From Eledone cirrhosa (taxonomy: Eukaryota > Mollusca > Cephalopoda > Octopoda > Eledonidae): a DNA stretch of 64,000 nucleotides. Within the stretch, counting starts at the first letter, position 1. Every line of letters starts with the position of its first letter. The translations under genes were made by a program, and so were the position numbers. The stretch spans positions 25,883,927-25,947,926 of the forward strand of contig OZ024741.1 of assembly GCA_964016885.1 (NCBI GenBank). The letters run 5' to 3'. Shown here one piece after another: positions 22,701-36,125 of this stretch. The notes below the pieces were generated by a model. That model ran no database searches. It saw nothing but the letters and a program-made list of their open reading frames with translations, and had not been told where the DNA came from.

Positions 22701-25700
22701 ACCTACATCTACAGTCTACACTACAATATATTTAGCTACATCTACAGTCTACACTACAATATCTTCTACCAACATCTACAGTCTACACTACAATATCTTC
22801 CACCAACATCTACAGTCTACACTACAATATCTTCCACCAACATCGACAGTCTACACTACAATATCTTCCACCAACATCTACAGTTCTACACTACAATATC
22901 TTCCACCAACATCTACAGTCTACACTACAATATCTTCCACCAACATCTACAGTCTACACTACAATATCTACCACCAACATCTACAGTCTACACTACAATA
23001 TCTTCCACCAACATCTACAGTTCTACACTACAATATTTTCCACCAACATCTACAGTCTACACTACAATATCTTCCACCTACATCTACAGTCTACACTACA
23101 ATATCTTCCACCTACATATACAGTCTACACTACAATATCTTCCACCAACATCTACAGTCTACACAACAATATCTTCTACCAACATCTACATTCTACACTG
23201 CAATATCTTCCACCAACATCTACAGTCTACACTCCAATATCTTCCACAAACATCTACAGGCTACACTACAATATCTTCCACCAACATCTACAGTCTACAC
23301 TACAATATCTTCCACCAACATCTACAGTCTACACTACAATATCTTCCACCAACATCTACAGTCTACACTACAATATCTTCCACCAACATCTACAGTCTAC
23401 ACTACAATATCTTCCACCAACATCTACAGTCTACACTACAATATCTTCCACCAACATCTACAGTTTACACTACAATATCTTCTACCAACATCTACAGTTT
23501 ACACTACAATATCTTCCACCAACATCTACAGTCTACACTACAATATCTTCCACCTACATCTACAGTCTACACTACAATATCTTTAGCTACATCTACAGTC
23601 TACACTACAATATCTTCCACCAACATCTACAGTCTACACTACAATATCTTCCATCTACAGTCTACACTACAATATCTTTAGCTACATCTACAGTCTACAC
23701 TACAATATCTTCCACCAACATCTACAGTCTACACAACAATATCTTCCACCAACATCTACAGTCTACACTACAATATCTTCCACCAACATCTACAGTCTAC
23801 ACTACAATATCTTCCACCAACATCTACAGTCTACACTACAATATCTTCCACCTACATCTACAGTTTACACTACAATATCTTCCACCAACATCTACAGTCT
23901 ACACTACAATATCTTCCACCAACATCTACAGGCTACACTACAATATCTTCCACCAACATCTACAGTCTACACTACAATATCTTCCACCAACATCTACAGT
24001 CTACACTACAATATCTTCCACCAACATCTACAGTCTACACTACAATATCTTCCACCTACATCTACAGTCTACACTACAATATCTTCCACCTACATATACA
24101 GTCTACACTACAATATCTTCCACCAACATCTACAGTCTACACTACAATATCTTCCACCAACATCTACAGTTCTATACTACAATATCTTCCACCAACATCT
24201 ACAGTATACACTACAATATCTTCCACCAACATCTACAGTTCTACACTACAATATCTTCCACAAACATCTACAGTCTACACTACAATATCTTCCACCAACA
24301 TCTACAGTCTACACTACAATATCTTCCACCAACATCTACAGTCTACACTACAATATCTTCCACCAACATCTACAGTCTACACTACAATATCTTCCACCAA
24401 CATCTACAGTCTACACTACAATATCTTCCACCAACATCGACAGTCTACACTACAATATCTTCCACCAACATCTACAGTTTACACTACAATATCTTCCACC
24501 AACATCTACAGTCTACACTACAATATCTTCTACCAACATCTACAGTCTACACTACAATATCTTCTACCTACATCTACAGTCTACACTACAATATATTTAG
24601 CTACATCTACAGTCTACACTACAATATCTTCTACCAACATCTACAGTCTACACTACAATATCTTCCACCAACATCTACAGTCTACACTACAATATCTTCC
24701 ACCAACATCGACAGTCTACACTACAATATCTTCCACCAACATCTACAGTTCTACACTACAATATCTTCCACCAACATCTACAGTCTACACTACAATATCT
24801 TCCACCAACATCTACAGTCTACACTACAATATCTACCACCAACATCTACAGTCTACACTACAATATCTTCCACCAACATCTACAGTTCTACACTACAATA
24901 TTTTCCACCAACATCTACAGTCTACACTACAATATCTTCCACCAACATCTACAGTCTACACTAAAATATCTTCCACCAACATCTACAGTCTATACTACAA
25001 TATCTTCCACCTACATCTACAGTCTACACTACAATATCTACCACCAACATCTACAGTCTACACTACAATATCTTCCACCAACATCTACAGTCTACACTAC
25101 AATATCTTCCACCAACATCTACAGTCTACACTACAATATCTTCCACCAACATCTACATTCTACACTACAATATCTTCCACCAACATCTACAGTCTACACT
25201 ACAATATCTTCCACCAACATCTACAGTCTACACTACAATATCTTCCACCAACATCTACAGTTCTACACTACAATATCTTCCACCAACATCTACAGTCTAC
25301 ACTATAATATCTTCCACCAAATATCTACAGTCTACACTACAATATCTTCTACCAACATCTACAGTCTACACTACAATATCTTCCACCAACATCTACAGTT
25401 CTACACTACAATATCTTCTACCAACATCTACAGTCTACACTACAATATCTTCTACCAACATCTACACTCTACACTACAATATCTTCCACCAACATCTACA
25501 GTCTACACTACAATATCTTCCATCTACAGTCTACACTACAATATCTTCCATCTACAGTTCTACACTACAATATTTTCCACCAACATCTACAGTCTACACT
25601 ACAATATCTTCCACCAACATCTACAGTCTACACTACAATATCTTCCACCAACATCTACAGTTCTACACTCCAATATCTTCCACCAACATCTACAGTCTAC

Positions 25701-28700
25701 ACTACAATATCTTCCACCTACATCTACAGTCTACACTACAATATCTTCCACCAACATCTACAGTCTACACTACAATATCTTCCATCTACAGTTCTACACT
25801 CCAATATCTTCCACCAACATCTACAGTTCTACACTCCAATATCTTCCACCAACATCTACAGTCTACACTACAATATCTTCCACCAACATCTACAGTCTAC
25901 ACTACAATATCTTCCACCAACATCTACAGTTCTACACTACAATATCTTCCACCAACATCTACAGTCTACACTACAATATCTTCCACCAACATCTACAGTC
26001 TACACTACAATATCTTCCATCTACAGTCTACACTACAATATCTTCCACCTACATCTACAGTCTACACTACAATATCTTCCACCAACATCTACAGTCTACA
26101 CTACAATATCTTCCACCAACATCTACAGTTCTACACTACAATATCTTCCAACTACATATACAGTCTACACTACAATATTTTCCACCAACATCTACAGTCT
26201 ATACTATAATATCTTCCACCAATATCTACAGTCTACACTATAATATCTTCCACCAAATATCTACAGTCTACACTACAATATCTTCTACCAACATCTACAG
26301 TCTACACTACAATATCTTTCACCAACATCTACAGTCTACACTACAATATCTTCCATATACAGTCTACACTACAATATCTTCCATCTACAGTCTACACTAC
26401 AATATCTTCCATCTACATCTACAGTTCTACACTACAATATTTTCCATATACAGTCTACACTACAATATCTTCCATATACAGTCTACACTACAATATCTTC
26501 CATCTACAGTCTACACTACAATATCTTCCACCAACATCTACAGTCTACACTACAATATCTTCCACCAACATCTACAGTCTACACTACAATATCTTCCACC
26601 AACATCTACAGTCTACACTACAATATCTTCCACTTACATCTACAGTCTACACTACAATATCTTCCACCAACATCTACAGTCTACACTACAATATCTTCCA
26701 CCAACATCTACAGTTTACACTACAATATCTTCCACCAACATCTACAGTCTACACTACAATATCTTCCACCAACATCTACAGTCTACACTACAATATCTTC
26801 CACCAACATCTACAGTCTACACTACAATATCTTCCACCTACATCTACAGTCTACACTACAATATCTTCCACCAACATCTACAGTCTACACTACAATATCT
26901 TCCACCTACATCTACAGTCTATACTACAATATCTTCCACCAACATCTACAGTCTACACTACAATATCTTCCACCAACATCTACAGTTCTACACTACAATA
27001 TCTTCCACCAACATCTACAGTCTACACTACAATATCTTCCACCAACATCTACAGTCTACACTCCAATATCTTCCACCAACATCTACAGTCTACACTACAA
27101 TATCTTCCACCTACATCTACAGTTCTACACTACAATATCTTCCACCAACATCTACAGTCTACACTACAATATCTTCTACCAACATCTACAGTCTACACTA
27201 CAATATCTTCCACCTACATCTACAGTCTACACTACAATATCTTTAGCTACATCTACAGTCTACACTACAATATCTTCCACCTACATCTACAGTCTACACT
27301 ACAATATCTTCCACCAACATCTACAGTCTACACTACAATATCTGCCACCTACATCTACAGTCTACACTACAATATCTTCCACCAACATCTACAGTCTACA
27401 CTACAATATCTTCCACCAACATCTACAGTCTACACTACAATATCTTCCACTTACATCTACAGTCTACACTACAATATCTTCCACCAACATCTACAGTCTA
27501 CACTACAATATCTTCCACCAACATCTACAGTTTACACTACAATATCTTCCACCAACATCTACTGTCTACACTACAATATCTTCCACCAACATCTACAGTC
27601 TACACTACAATATCTTCCACCAACATCTACAGTCTACACTACAATATCTTCCACCTACATCTACAGTCTACACTAGAATATCTTCCACCAACATCTACAG
27701 TCTACACTACAATATCTTCCACCTACATCTACAGTCTATACTACAATATCTTCCACCAACATCTACAGTCTACACTACAATATCTTCCACCAACATCTAC
27801 AGTTCTACACTACAATATCTTCCACCAACATCTACAGTCTACACTACAATATCTTCCACCAACATCTACAGTCTACACTCCAATATCTTCCACCAACATC
27901 TACAGTCTACACTACAATATCTTCCACCTACATCTACAGTTCTACACTACAATATCTTCCACCAACATCTACAGTCTACACTACAATATCTTCTACCAAC
28001 ATCTACAGTCTACACTACAATATCTTCCACCTACATCTACAGTCTACACTACAATATCTTTAGCTACATCTACAGTCTACACTACAATATCTTCCACCTA
28101 CATCTACAGTCTACACTACAATATCTTCCACCTACATCTACAGTCTACACTACAATATCTTCCACCTACATCTACAGTCTACACTACAATATCTTCCACC
28201 TACATATACAGTCTACACTACAATATCTTCCACCAACATCTACAGTCTACACAACAATATCTTCTACCAACATCTACATTCTACACTGCAATATCTTCCA
28301 CCAACATCTACAGTCTACACTCCAATATCTTCCACAAACATCTACAGTCTACACTACAATATCTTCCACCAACATCTACAGTTTACACTACAATATCTTC
28401 TACCAACATCTACAGTTTACACTACAATATCTTCCACCAACATCTACAGTCTACACTACAATATCTTCCACCTACATCTACAGTCTACACTACAATATCT
28501 TTAGCTACATCTACAGTCTACACTACAATATCTTCCACCAACATCTACAGTCTACACTACAATATCTTCCATCTACAGTCTACACTACAATATCTTTAGC
28601 TACATCTACAGTCTACACTACAATATCTTCCACCAACATCTACAGTCTACACAACAATATCTTCCACCAACATCTACAGTCTACACTACAATATCTTCCA

Positions 28701-31700
28701 CCAACATCTACAGTCTACACTACAATATCTTCCACCAACATCTACAGTCTACACTACAATATCTTCCACCTACATCTACAGTTTACACTACAATATCTTC
28801 CACCAACATCTACAGTCTACACTACAATATCTTCCACCAACATCTACAGGCTACACTACAATATCTTCCACCAACATCTACAGTCTACACTACAATATCT
28901 TCCACCAACATCTACAGTCTACACTACAATATCTTCCACCAACATCTACAGTCTACACTACAATATCTTCCACCTACATCTACAGTCTACACTACAATAT
29001 CTTCCACCTACATATACAGTCTACACTACAATATCTTCCACCAACATCTACAGTCTACACTACAATATCTTCCACCAACATCTACAGTTCTATACTACAA
29101 TATCTTCCACCAACATCTACAGTCTACACTACAATATCTTCCACCAACATCTACAGTTCTACACTACAATATCTTCCACAAACATCTACAGTCTACACTA
29201 CAATATCTTCCACCAACATCTACAGTCTACACTACAATATCTTCCACCAACATCTACAGTCTACACTACAATATCTTCCACCAACATCGACAGTCTACAC
29301 TACAATATCTTCCACCAACATCTACAGTTTACACTACAATATCTTCCACCATCATCTACAGTCTACACTACAATATCTTCTACCAACATCTACAGTCTAC
29401 ACTACAATATCTTCTACCTACATCTACAGTCTACACTACAATATATTTAGCTACATCTACAGTCTACACTACAATATCTTCTACCAACATCTACAGTCTA
29501 CACTACAATATCTTCCACCAACATCTACAGTCTACACTACAATATCTTCCACCAACATCGACAGTCTACACTACAATATCTTCCACCAACATCTACAGTT
29601 CTACACTACAATATCTTCCACCAACATCTACAGTCTACACTACAATATCTTCCACCAACATCTACAGTCTACACTACAATATCTACCACCAACATCTACA
29701 GTCTACACTACAATATCTTCCACCAACATCTACAGTTCTACACTACAATATTTTCCACCAACATCTACAGTCTACACTACAATATCTTCCACCAACATCT
29801 ACAGTCTACACTACAATATCTTCCACCAACATCTACAGTCTATACTACAATATCTTCCACCTACATCTACAGTCTACACTACAATATCTACCACCAACAT
29901 CTACAGTCTACACTACAATATCTTCCACCAACATCTACAGTCTACACTACAATATCTTCCACCAACATCTACAGTCTACACTACAATATCTTCCACCAAC
30001 ATCTACATTCAACACTACAATATCTTCCACCAACATCTACAGTCTACACTACAATATCTTCCACCAACATCTACAGTCTACACTACAATATCTTCCACCA
30101 ACATCTACAGTTCTACACTACAATATCTTCCACCAACATCTACAGTCTACACTATAATATCTTCCACCAAATATCTACAGTCTACACTACAATATCTTCT
30201 ACCAACATCTACAGTCTACACTACAATATCTTCCACCAACATCTACAGTTCTACACTACAATATCTTCTACCAACATCTACAGTCTACACTACAATATCT
30301 TCTACCAACATCTACACTCTACACTACAATATCTTCCACCAACATCTACAGTCTACACTACAATATCTTCCATCTACAGTCTACACTACAATATCTTCCA
30401 TCTACATCTACAGTTCTACACTACAATATTTTCCACCAACATCTACAGTCTACACTACAATATCTTCCACCAACATCTACAGTCTACACTACAATATCTT
30501 CCACCAACATCTACAGTTCTACACTACAATATCTACCACCAACATCTACAGTCTACACTACAATATCTTCCACCAACATCTACAGTCTACACTACAATAT
30601 CTTCCACCAACATCTACAGTCTACACTACAATATCTTCCATCTACAGTCTACACTCCAATATCTTCCACCAACATCTACAGTCTACACTACAATATCTTC
30701 CACCAACATCTACAGTTCTACACTCCAATATCTTCCACCAACATCTACAGTCTACACTACAATATCTTCCACCAACATCTACAGTCTACACTACAATATC
30801 TTCCACCAACATCTACAGTTCTACACTACAATATCTTCCACCAACATCTACAGTCTACACTACAATATCTTCCACCAACATCTACAGTCTACACTACAAT
30901 ATCTTCCATCTACAGTCTACACTACAATATCTTCCACCTACATCTACAGTCTACACTACAATATCTTCCACCAACATCTACAGTCTACACTACAATATCT
31001 TCCACCAACATCTACAGTTCTACACTACAATATCTTCCAACTACATATACAGTCTACACTACAATATTTTCCACCAACATCTACAGTCTATACTATAATA
31101 TCTTCCACCAATATCTACAGTCTACACTATAATATCTTCCACCAAATATCTACAGTCTACACTACAATATCTTCTACCAACATCTACAGTCTACACTACA
31201 ATATCTTCCATATACAGTCTACACTACAATATCTTCCATCTACAGTCTACACTACAATATCTTCCATCTACATCTATAGTCTACACTACAATATCTTCCA
31301 TCTACAGTCTACACTACAATATCTTCCACCTACATCTACAGTCTACACTACAATATCTTCCATCTACATCTACAGTTCTACACTACAATATTTTCCACCA
31401 ACATCTACAGTCTACATTACAATATCTTCCACCAACATCTACAGTCTACACTACAATATCTTCCAGCAACATCTACAGTCTACACTACAATATCTTCCAC
31501 TTACATCTACAGTCTACACTACAATATCTTCCACCAACATCTACAGTCTACACTACAATATCTTCCACCAACATCTACAGTTTACACTACAATATCTTCC
31601 ACCAACATCTACAGTCTACACTACAATATCTTCCACCAACATCTACAGTCTACACTACAATATCTTCCACCAACATCTACAGTCTACACTACAATATCTT

Positions 31701-32792
31701 CCACCTACATCTACAGTCTACACTACAATATCTTCCACCAACATCTACAGTCTACACTACAATATCTTCCACCTACATCTACAGTCTATACTACAATATC
31801 TTCCACCAACATCTACAGTCTACACTACAATATCTTCCACCAACATCTACAGTTCTACACTACAATATCTTCCACCAACATCTACAGTCTACACTACAAT
31901 ATCTTCCACCAACATCTACAGTCTACACTCCAATATCTTCCACCAACATCTACAGTCTACACTACAATATCTTCCACCTACATCTACAGTTCTACACTAC
32001 AATATCTTCCACCAACATCTACAGTCTACACTACAATATCTTCTACCAACATCTACAGTCTACACTACAATATCTTCCACCTACATCTACAGTCTACACT
32101 ACAATATCTTTAGCTACATCTACAGTCTACACTACAATATCTTCCATCTACAGTCTACACTACAATATCTTCCACCAACATCTACAGTCTACACTACAAT
32201 ATCTGCCACCTACATCTACAGTCTACACTACAATATCTTCCACCTACATCTACAGTCTATACTACAATATCTTCCACCAACATCTACAGTCTACACTACA
32301 ATATCTTCCACCAACATCTACAGTTCTACACTACAATATCTTCCACCAACATCTACAGTCTACACTACAATATCTTCCACCAACATCTACAGTCTACACT
32401 CCAATATCTTCCACCAACATCTACAGTCTACACTCCAATATCTTCCACCAACATCTACAGTCTACAATATCTTCCACCAACATCTACAGTCTACACGACA
32501 ATATCTTCCACCAACATCTACAGTCTACACTACAATATCTTCCACCTACATCTACAGTCTACACTACAATATCTTCCACCAACATCTACAGTTTACACTA
32601 CAATATCTTCCACCAACATCTACAGTCTACACTACAATATCTTCCACCAACATCTACAGTTTACACTACAATATCTTCCACCAACATCTACAGTCTACAC
32701 TACAATATCTTCCACCAACATCTACAGTCTACACTACAATATCTTCCACCAACATCTACAGTCTACACTACAATATCTTCCACCTACATCTA
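19733..32792. repeat. 34-bp satellite array (about 384 units)
   Basis: The unit is 34 bp: CTTCCACCAACATCTACAGT followed by CTACACTACAATAT. Unit variants are 35 bp (GTTCTACAC), a shortened CTTTAGCTACATCTAC form, and a short CTTCCATCTACAGTC form. The first two units read CACTACACTGTCTTTACC instead of CACTACAATATCTTCCACC, so the left edge is the diverged edge. The array ends abruptly at CTACATCTATTGAC. Higher-order duplications are visible from rare markers (see findings). No coding role: 34 is not a multiple of three. Confidence 0.97.
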
Positions 32793-32888
32793 TTGACTTT
32801 AAACCAACTAGAGTATTACATAAAAGCCTCAGTTTGTGTACATAAATAAGTTAAACTTTATCAATGTCTTTGTTCTTTATCATTACAG

Positions 32889-32967
32889 TTGGACCGCCAT
32901 ACACATTCCGTTTTAAGGTGAAATTCTTCTCTTCAGAACCCAATAATCTCCATGAAGAGATTACACG
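32889..32967 (+). CDS. EPB41L5-like: Internal exon of an EPB41L4/EPB41L5-type FERM-domain gene
   Basis: The 79-nt segment is bounded by a good acceptor (pyrimidine-rich TTTGTTCTTTATCATTACAG ending at 32888) and a GT donor at 32968 (CG|GTCAGT). Only one of three frames is open. It has two leading and two trailing bases and encodes GPPYTFRFKVKFFSSEPNNL then HEEITR. This matches the end of the FERM F1 lobe and the F1-F2 linker of band 4.1-like proteins 4/5 (the family has SSEPNNL...EE.TR followed by YLFVLQ). Those proteins are cortical adaptors that bind membrane-protein tails and organise epithelial polarity. Neighbouring exons were not found in the window, so the flanking introns are at least 32.9 kb and 31.0 kb. 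The L4-versus-L5 assignment is open: GPPYT and EEITR resemble L4, FFSSEPNNL resembles L4B/L5. Confidence 0.85.
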
Positions 32968-33111
32968 GTCAGTCACATTTTTATTGATTTTTTATTTCTT
33001 TAAATATAGCTGTTGTTTTCAGAAGCTTTGAGAATGTTTGAGATTTGAAATGTGTGTGTCCTAATACAAATGACCATAATAATAGTATTCTTCTTCCTTT
33101 TTTCTTCTTTG

Positions 33112-33520
33112 ACCACTTATTCCTGGGAGGGTTCTCAATCAAACCTTTTAGCACATCCTGTCAGAAGCAACTATCTCCAACTGATCCAGCTAGATCCCCA
33201 AGTGAGACCAGCCAAGTTCATGTATGTTATCCAACTATCTTGCTCGAGGTCTACCTTGGGTCTCCTGCCAGTTGGTTTGTTTTGCCCGTAAAATCTGTCT
33301 AGCGATTCTTTCCCCGAGACATTCTAACCACATGTCCATAGTATCGGAGCTGTGATCTCTCAATTCTCAGAAGTAGCAGCTCTACCTGGAGTAACTCTCT
33401 AATGTCTGAGCTACACACTCTATTAAGTAACGTTACTCCAAAGACCTTTTGTAGGGATCCCATTTCAGCTGCTTGTATTCACGATCGTATTGTTTCAGTC
33501 ATTACCTGAGATTTTAGCAT
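33112..33520 (-). mobile_element. LINE A 3' fragment
   Basis: On the - strand this copy carries the segment around CTCCAGGTAGAGCTGCTACT, GAGATCACAGCTCCGATACT and ATGTGGTTAGAATGTCTCGG, then AGAATCGCTAGACAGATTTT, and continues to the LINE 3' end (TCCCAGGAATAAGTGG context). It holds one copy of the region that became the 97-bp satellite, including the TATGGACATGTGG form that is shortened in the satellite. Confidence 0.82.
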
Positions 33521-33530
33521 CCATTACTGT

Positions 33531-34205
33531 CACATAACCATATCACTGTCACATGACCATACCACCAGCACATGACCATACCACCATCACATGACCATAC
33601 CACCATCACATGACCATACCACCATCACATGACCATACCACTGTCACATGACCATGCCACTAATACCACCACAACTACTACTACTACTACCACCGCCACC
33701 ACTAACCTCTGCTCTATCATCTATGTATGGTTATAGAATTCTGTTTACAAATAGACTCCAAAACTGCCACCACTACAACTACTACTGTTACTACATCTCT
33801 ACCATACCATCCCCAACACATTCACATATCACCACCACCACCACCATCAAATCACCACACCACTACCACCATCATCACCACCACACCACTACCACTGCCA
33901 ACATCACTTCCCCCACCGCCACACCATCACACCACACCACACCACCAACACCACCACACCACCACTACAACACGACCATACCACCATCACTACACCACCA
34001 ACAACACCACCACACCACCACTACAACACCAACACCACCACCACCACCACCAACACCACCACACCACCACCAACACCACCACACCACCACCATCACTCCC
34101 CCACCACCACCACCAATACCACTACAACACCACCACCAACACCACCACACCACCACCACCAATACCAATACCGCTACAACACCCCCCCCCCCACCACCAC
34201 CACAC
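33531..34205. repeat. ACATGACCATACCACC minisatellite followed by (CCA)n
   Basis: 33531-33655 has about six copies of a unit of about 19 bp (ACCATACCACCATCACATG). 33656-34205 is CCA/ACC-rich simple sequence with two unique interruptions (about 33715-33775 and 33790-33825). It ends in CCCCCCCCCC at 34183-34192. Open frames here are Pro/Thr/His repeats and not genes. Confidence 0.9.
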
Positions 34206-34274
34206 ATCCCTATTAGTTATGGTGGTGAAATTGAAATTAATTGGACAGACCCACCCATCTCTGATATAATAAAG

Positions 34275-34441
34275 GTTTCTTATTTAGGCACAAGGCCAGC
34301 AATTTGGAGTGAGAAGAAAGTCAAATATAACCCTCAGTATTTTACTGGTGCCTTAGTTTATCCCCCCACCCCCTAAAAGAAGGATGAAAAATCAAAGTTT
34401 CCCTTGCCAGGATTTGAACTCAGAATGAAGATTTTAAACAA
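34275..34441 (-). mobile_element. SINE-B, diverged
   Basis: GGTTTCTTATTTAGGCACAA, then AAGGCCAGCAATTT, a TTACTGGTGCCTTAGTTTATC match and CAGGATTTGAACTCAGAATG follow the same order as the better copies at 34806 and 35636. It has an internal insertion (GTGAGAAGAAAGTCAAATA) and no tRNA A box. Confidence 0.7.
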
Positions 34442-34449
34442 ATGACACA

Positions 34450-34625
34450 GAGTGATGGTGATGGTAGTGGTGGTGATGGTATAGACGGAGGTGGTGGTGA
34501 TGATGATTTGATGATAATGATGATGATTTGATGTGGTGATGATGGTGATATTAGTGATGATGATGATGGTGATATTGATATTGATGATGATGATGGTGAT
34601 ATTAGTGATGATGATGACAACAATG
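34450..34625. repeat. (GAT/GTGAT)n simple repeat
   Basis: GATGATGGTGATATTAGTGA-type simple sequence. Short open frames on the - strand are Ile/Ser/Thr repeats and are rejected. Confidence 0.85.
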
Positions 34626-34805
34626 ATAGAATGGTAGACAAAGAACACAAGACAGTGGAGAAGTACCGAAATCAGAAATATTATGAAATAGAATAAGGAA
34701 TTGTTATAAAGTTGTTTTCATCCCAATTGTATTGGGAGGCTGAGGGAGGATGGTTAGATGTTTGAATGGTTGGTTGAAGCTGAGCAATTTCCTAACTTGA
34801 TTATA

Positions 34806-34999
34806 ATAATAATTGTTTCTACTTTTGGCACAAAGCCAGCAATTACCCCAGTGCATTACTGGTACTTTATTTTATCGACCCCGTAAGGATGAAAGGTAAA
34901 GTTAACCTCGGTGGGATTTGAACTCAGAATGACAAGGGCCATAACTCTATGCATCAAAGCATGGTGTCCAACCCTCTACCGATACTGCCAATCCACCGC
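34806..34999 (-). mobile_element. SINE-B (octopus-type tRNA-derived SINE), near full length
   Basis: On the - strand it starts GGCGGTGGATTGGCAGTATC then GGTAGAG (A-box region), continues to CTGAGTTCAAATCCCACCGA (B box GTTCAAATCC), and then the body GGTTAACTTTACCTTTCATC, CGTAAGG..., GATAAAATAAAGTACCAGTA and a GCTTTGTGCCAAAAGTAGAA tail. The arrangement is the common octopus SINE with a tRNA-like head. Confidence 0.9.
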
Positions 35000-35309
35000 C
35001 CCTGTATATAGAATAATGTCCAAATGTCAGGAAAGTGAACAGTGTATGAATCACGATATACACACAGATACATGTATGCGTGTGTATGGAGGTGGAATAT
35101 CAGGTGTAGTGTTGGCGTAAATTTTGGGAAGCATGGAGGTTTTGAAGGATACAGTGTCCCGACAGCTAACAAATGATGCAGGTAGTTTGTTCCATGGGGG
35201 CTTGTTTGTCTGGCACAGCAAGAACCATAGAAAAGGTGCAAGAGATACCTAAGGCTGCATATCTAGCTTGATATCTAGCTATCTAAATGTGCTAGATACT
35301 TAAAGCACC
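35000..35309. other. Unclassified non-coding stretch
   Basis: No recognisable gene, splice-bounded exon or repeat. Open frames are short and lack motifs. Confidence 0.45.
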
Positions 35310-35353
35310 ATATCATCATCACCATCATCATCATCACCATCATCACCATCCTC

Positions 35354-35385
<32 letters not shown>

Positions 35386-35484
35386 TATCATCACCACCAC
35401 CACCATCATTATCACCACCACCACCATCATTATCACCACCAGCATCATCATTATCATTACCAACATCATCATTATCATCCCCAC

Positions 35485-35538
<54 letters not shown>

Positions 35539-35578
35539 TTTTACGTCCATTTTTTTCCACGCTTGCATGGGTTGATAT
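35310..35578 (-). mobile_element. SINE-A 3' end with an expanded (CAT)n tail
   Basis: CAT/CACCAT simple sequence at 35310-35537 ends in TTTTTACGTCCATTTTTTTC and a CACGCTTGCATGGGTTG match. That is the 3' end of SINE-A on the - strand with its (ATG)n tail grown to about 225 bp. The Asp- or Met-rich open frames are by-products. Confidence 0.8.
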
Positions 35579-35635
35579 CTGGGAATCAAAATGTTGGCAG
35601 AGAAACAACAAAATGCTGAGTAAACAGATAATAAT

Positions 35636-35851
35636 AATGGTTTCTTATACAGGCACAAGGCCATCAATTTTGGGGGAGGGAAAAATCGATTAAATTGATC
35701 CCAGTGCTTGACTGGTACTTTATTTTATCGACTCTGGAAGGATGAAAGGCAAAGTTAACCTTGGTGGGATTTGAACTCAGATCATAAAAGCCCGTAACTC
35801 TATGCTGCAAAGCATGGTGTCTGATGTTCTACCAATTGTGCCAATCCACCT
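35636..35851 (-). mobile_element. SINE-B copy
   Basis: GGTTTCTTATACAGGCACAA at the left (3' tail), TGACTGGTACTTTATTTTAT, GGTGGGATTTGAACTCAGAT (B-box complement), then GTAACTCTATGCTGCAAAGC and TTGTGCCAATCCACC at the head. It is longer than the 34806 copy because of an insertion near 35670-35690. Confidence 0.87.
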
Positions 35852-35869
35852 AATAATGCTATTATTTTT

Positions 35870-36125
35870 ATTCAGTCATCAGAAGAAGGGAGGTAGGCAT
35901 AAAAGCCAAACTTGCTACCTTCAATTAGGTATTCAAGCCTACCCTTACCTATGGTCATGAATCTTGGCTAATGACCAAAAGAATAGGATCACAAATACAA
36001 GCGGCCGAAACAGGCGTTCGTAACATTACTCGATAAATGCGTAACTTGGAGATCAGATAGTCACTCCAGGTAGAGCCACTACTTCTCCAAATTGGGAGAT
36101 CACAGCTCCGATATTGTGGACATGT
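35870..36125 (+). pseudogene. LINE A C-terminal RT pseudogene, left flank of the 97-bp array
   Basis: In one frame from about 35872 it reads SVIRRREVGIKAKLATFN, stop, VFKPTLTYGHESWLMTKRIG, QIQAAETGVRNITR, stop, a further stop, then VEPLLLQIGRSQLRYCGHVV and RMSQERIAG, where the satellite starts. This is colinear with the LINE A copy at 14973-16600 and carries three in-frame stops. The segment at 36100-36123 keeps the ancestral CGATATTGTGGACATGTGG, whereas later units read CAGTACTAAGGATGTGG. The first unit is therefore the least altered. Confidence 0.88.
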
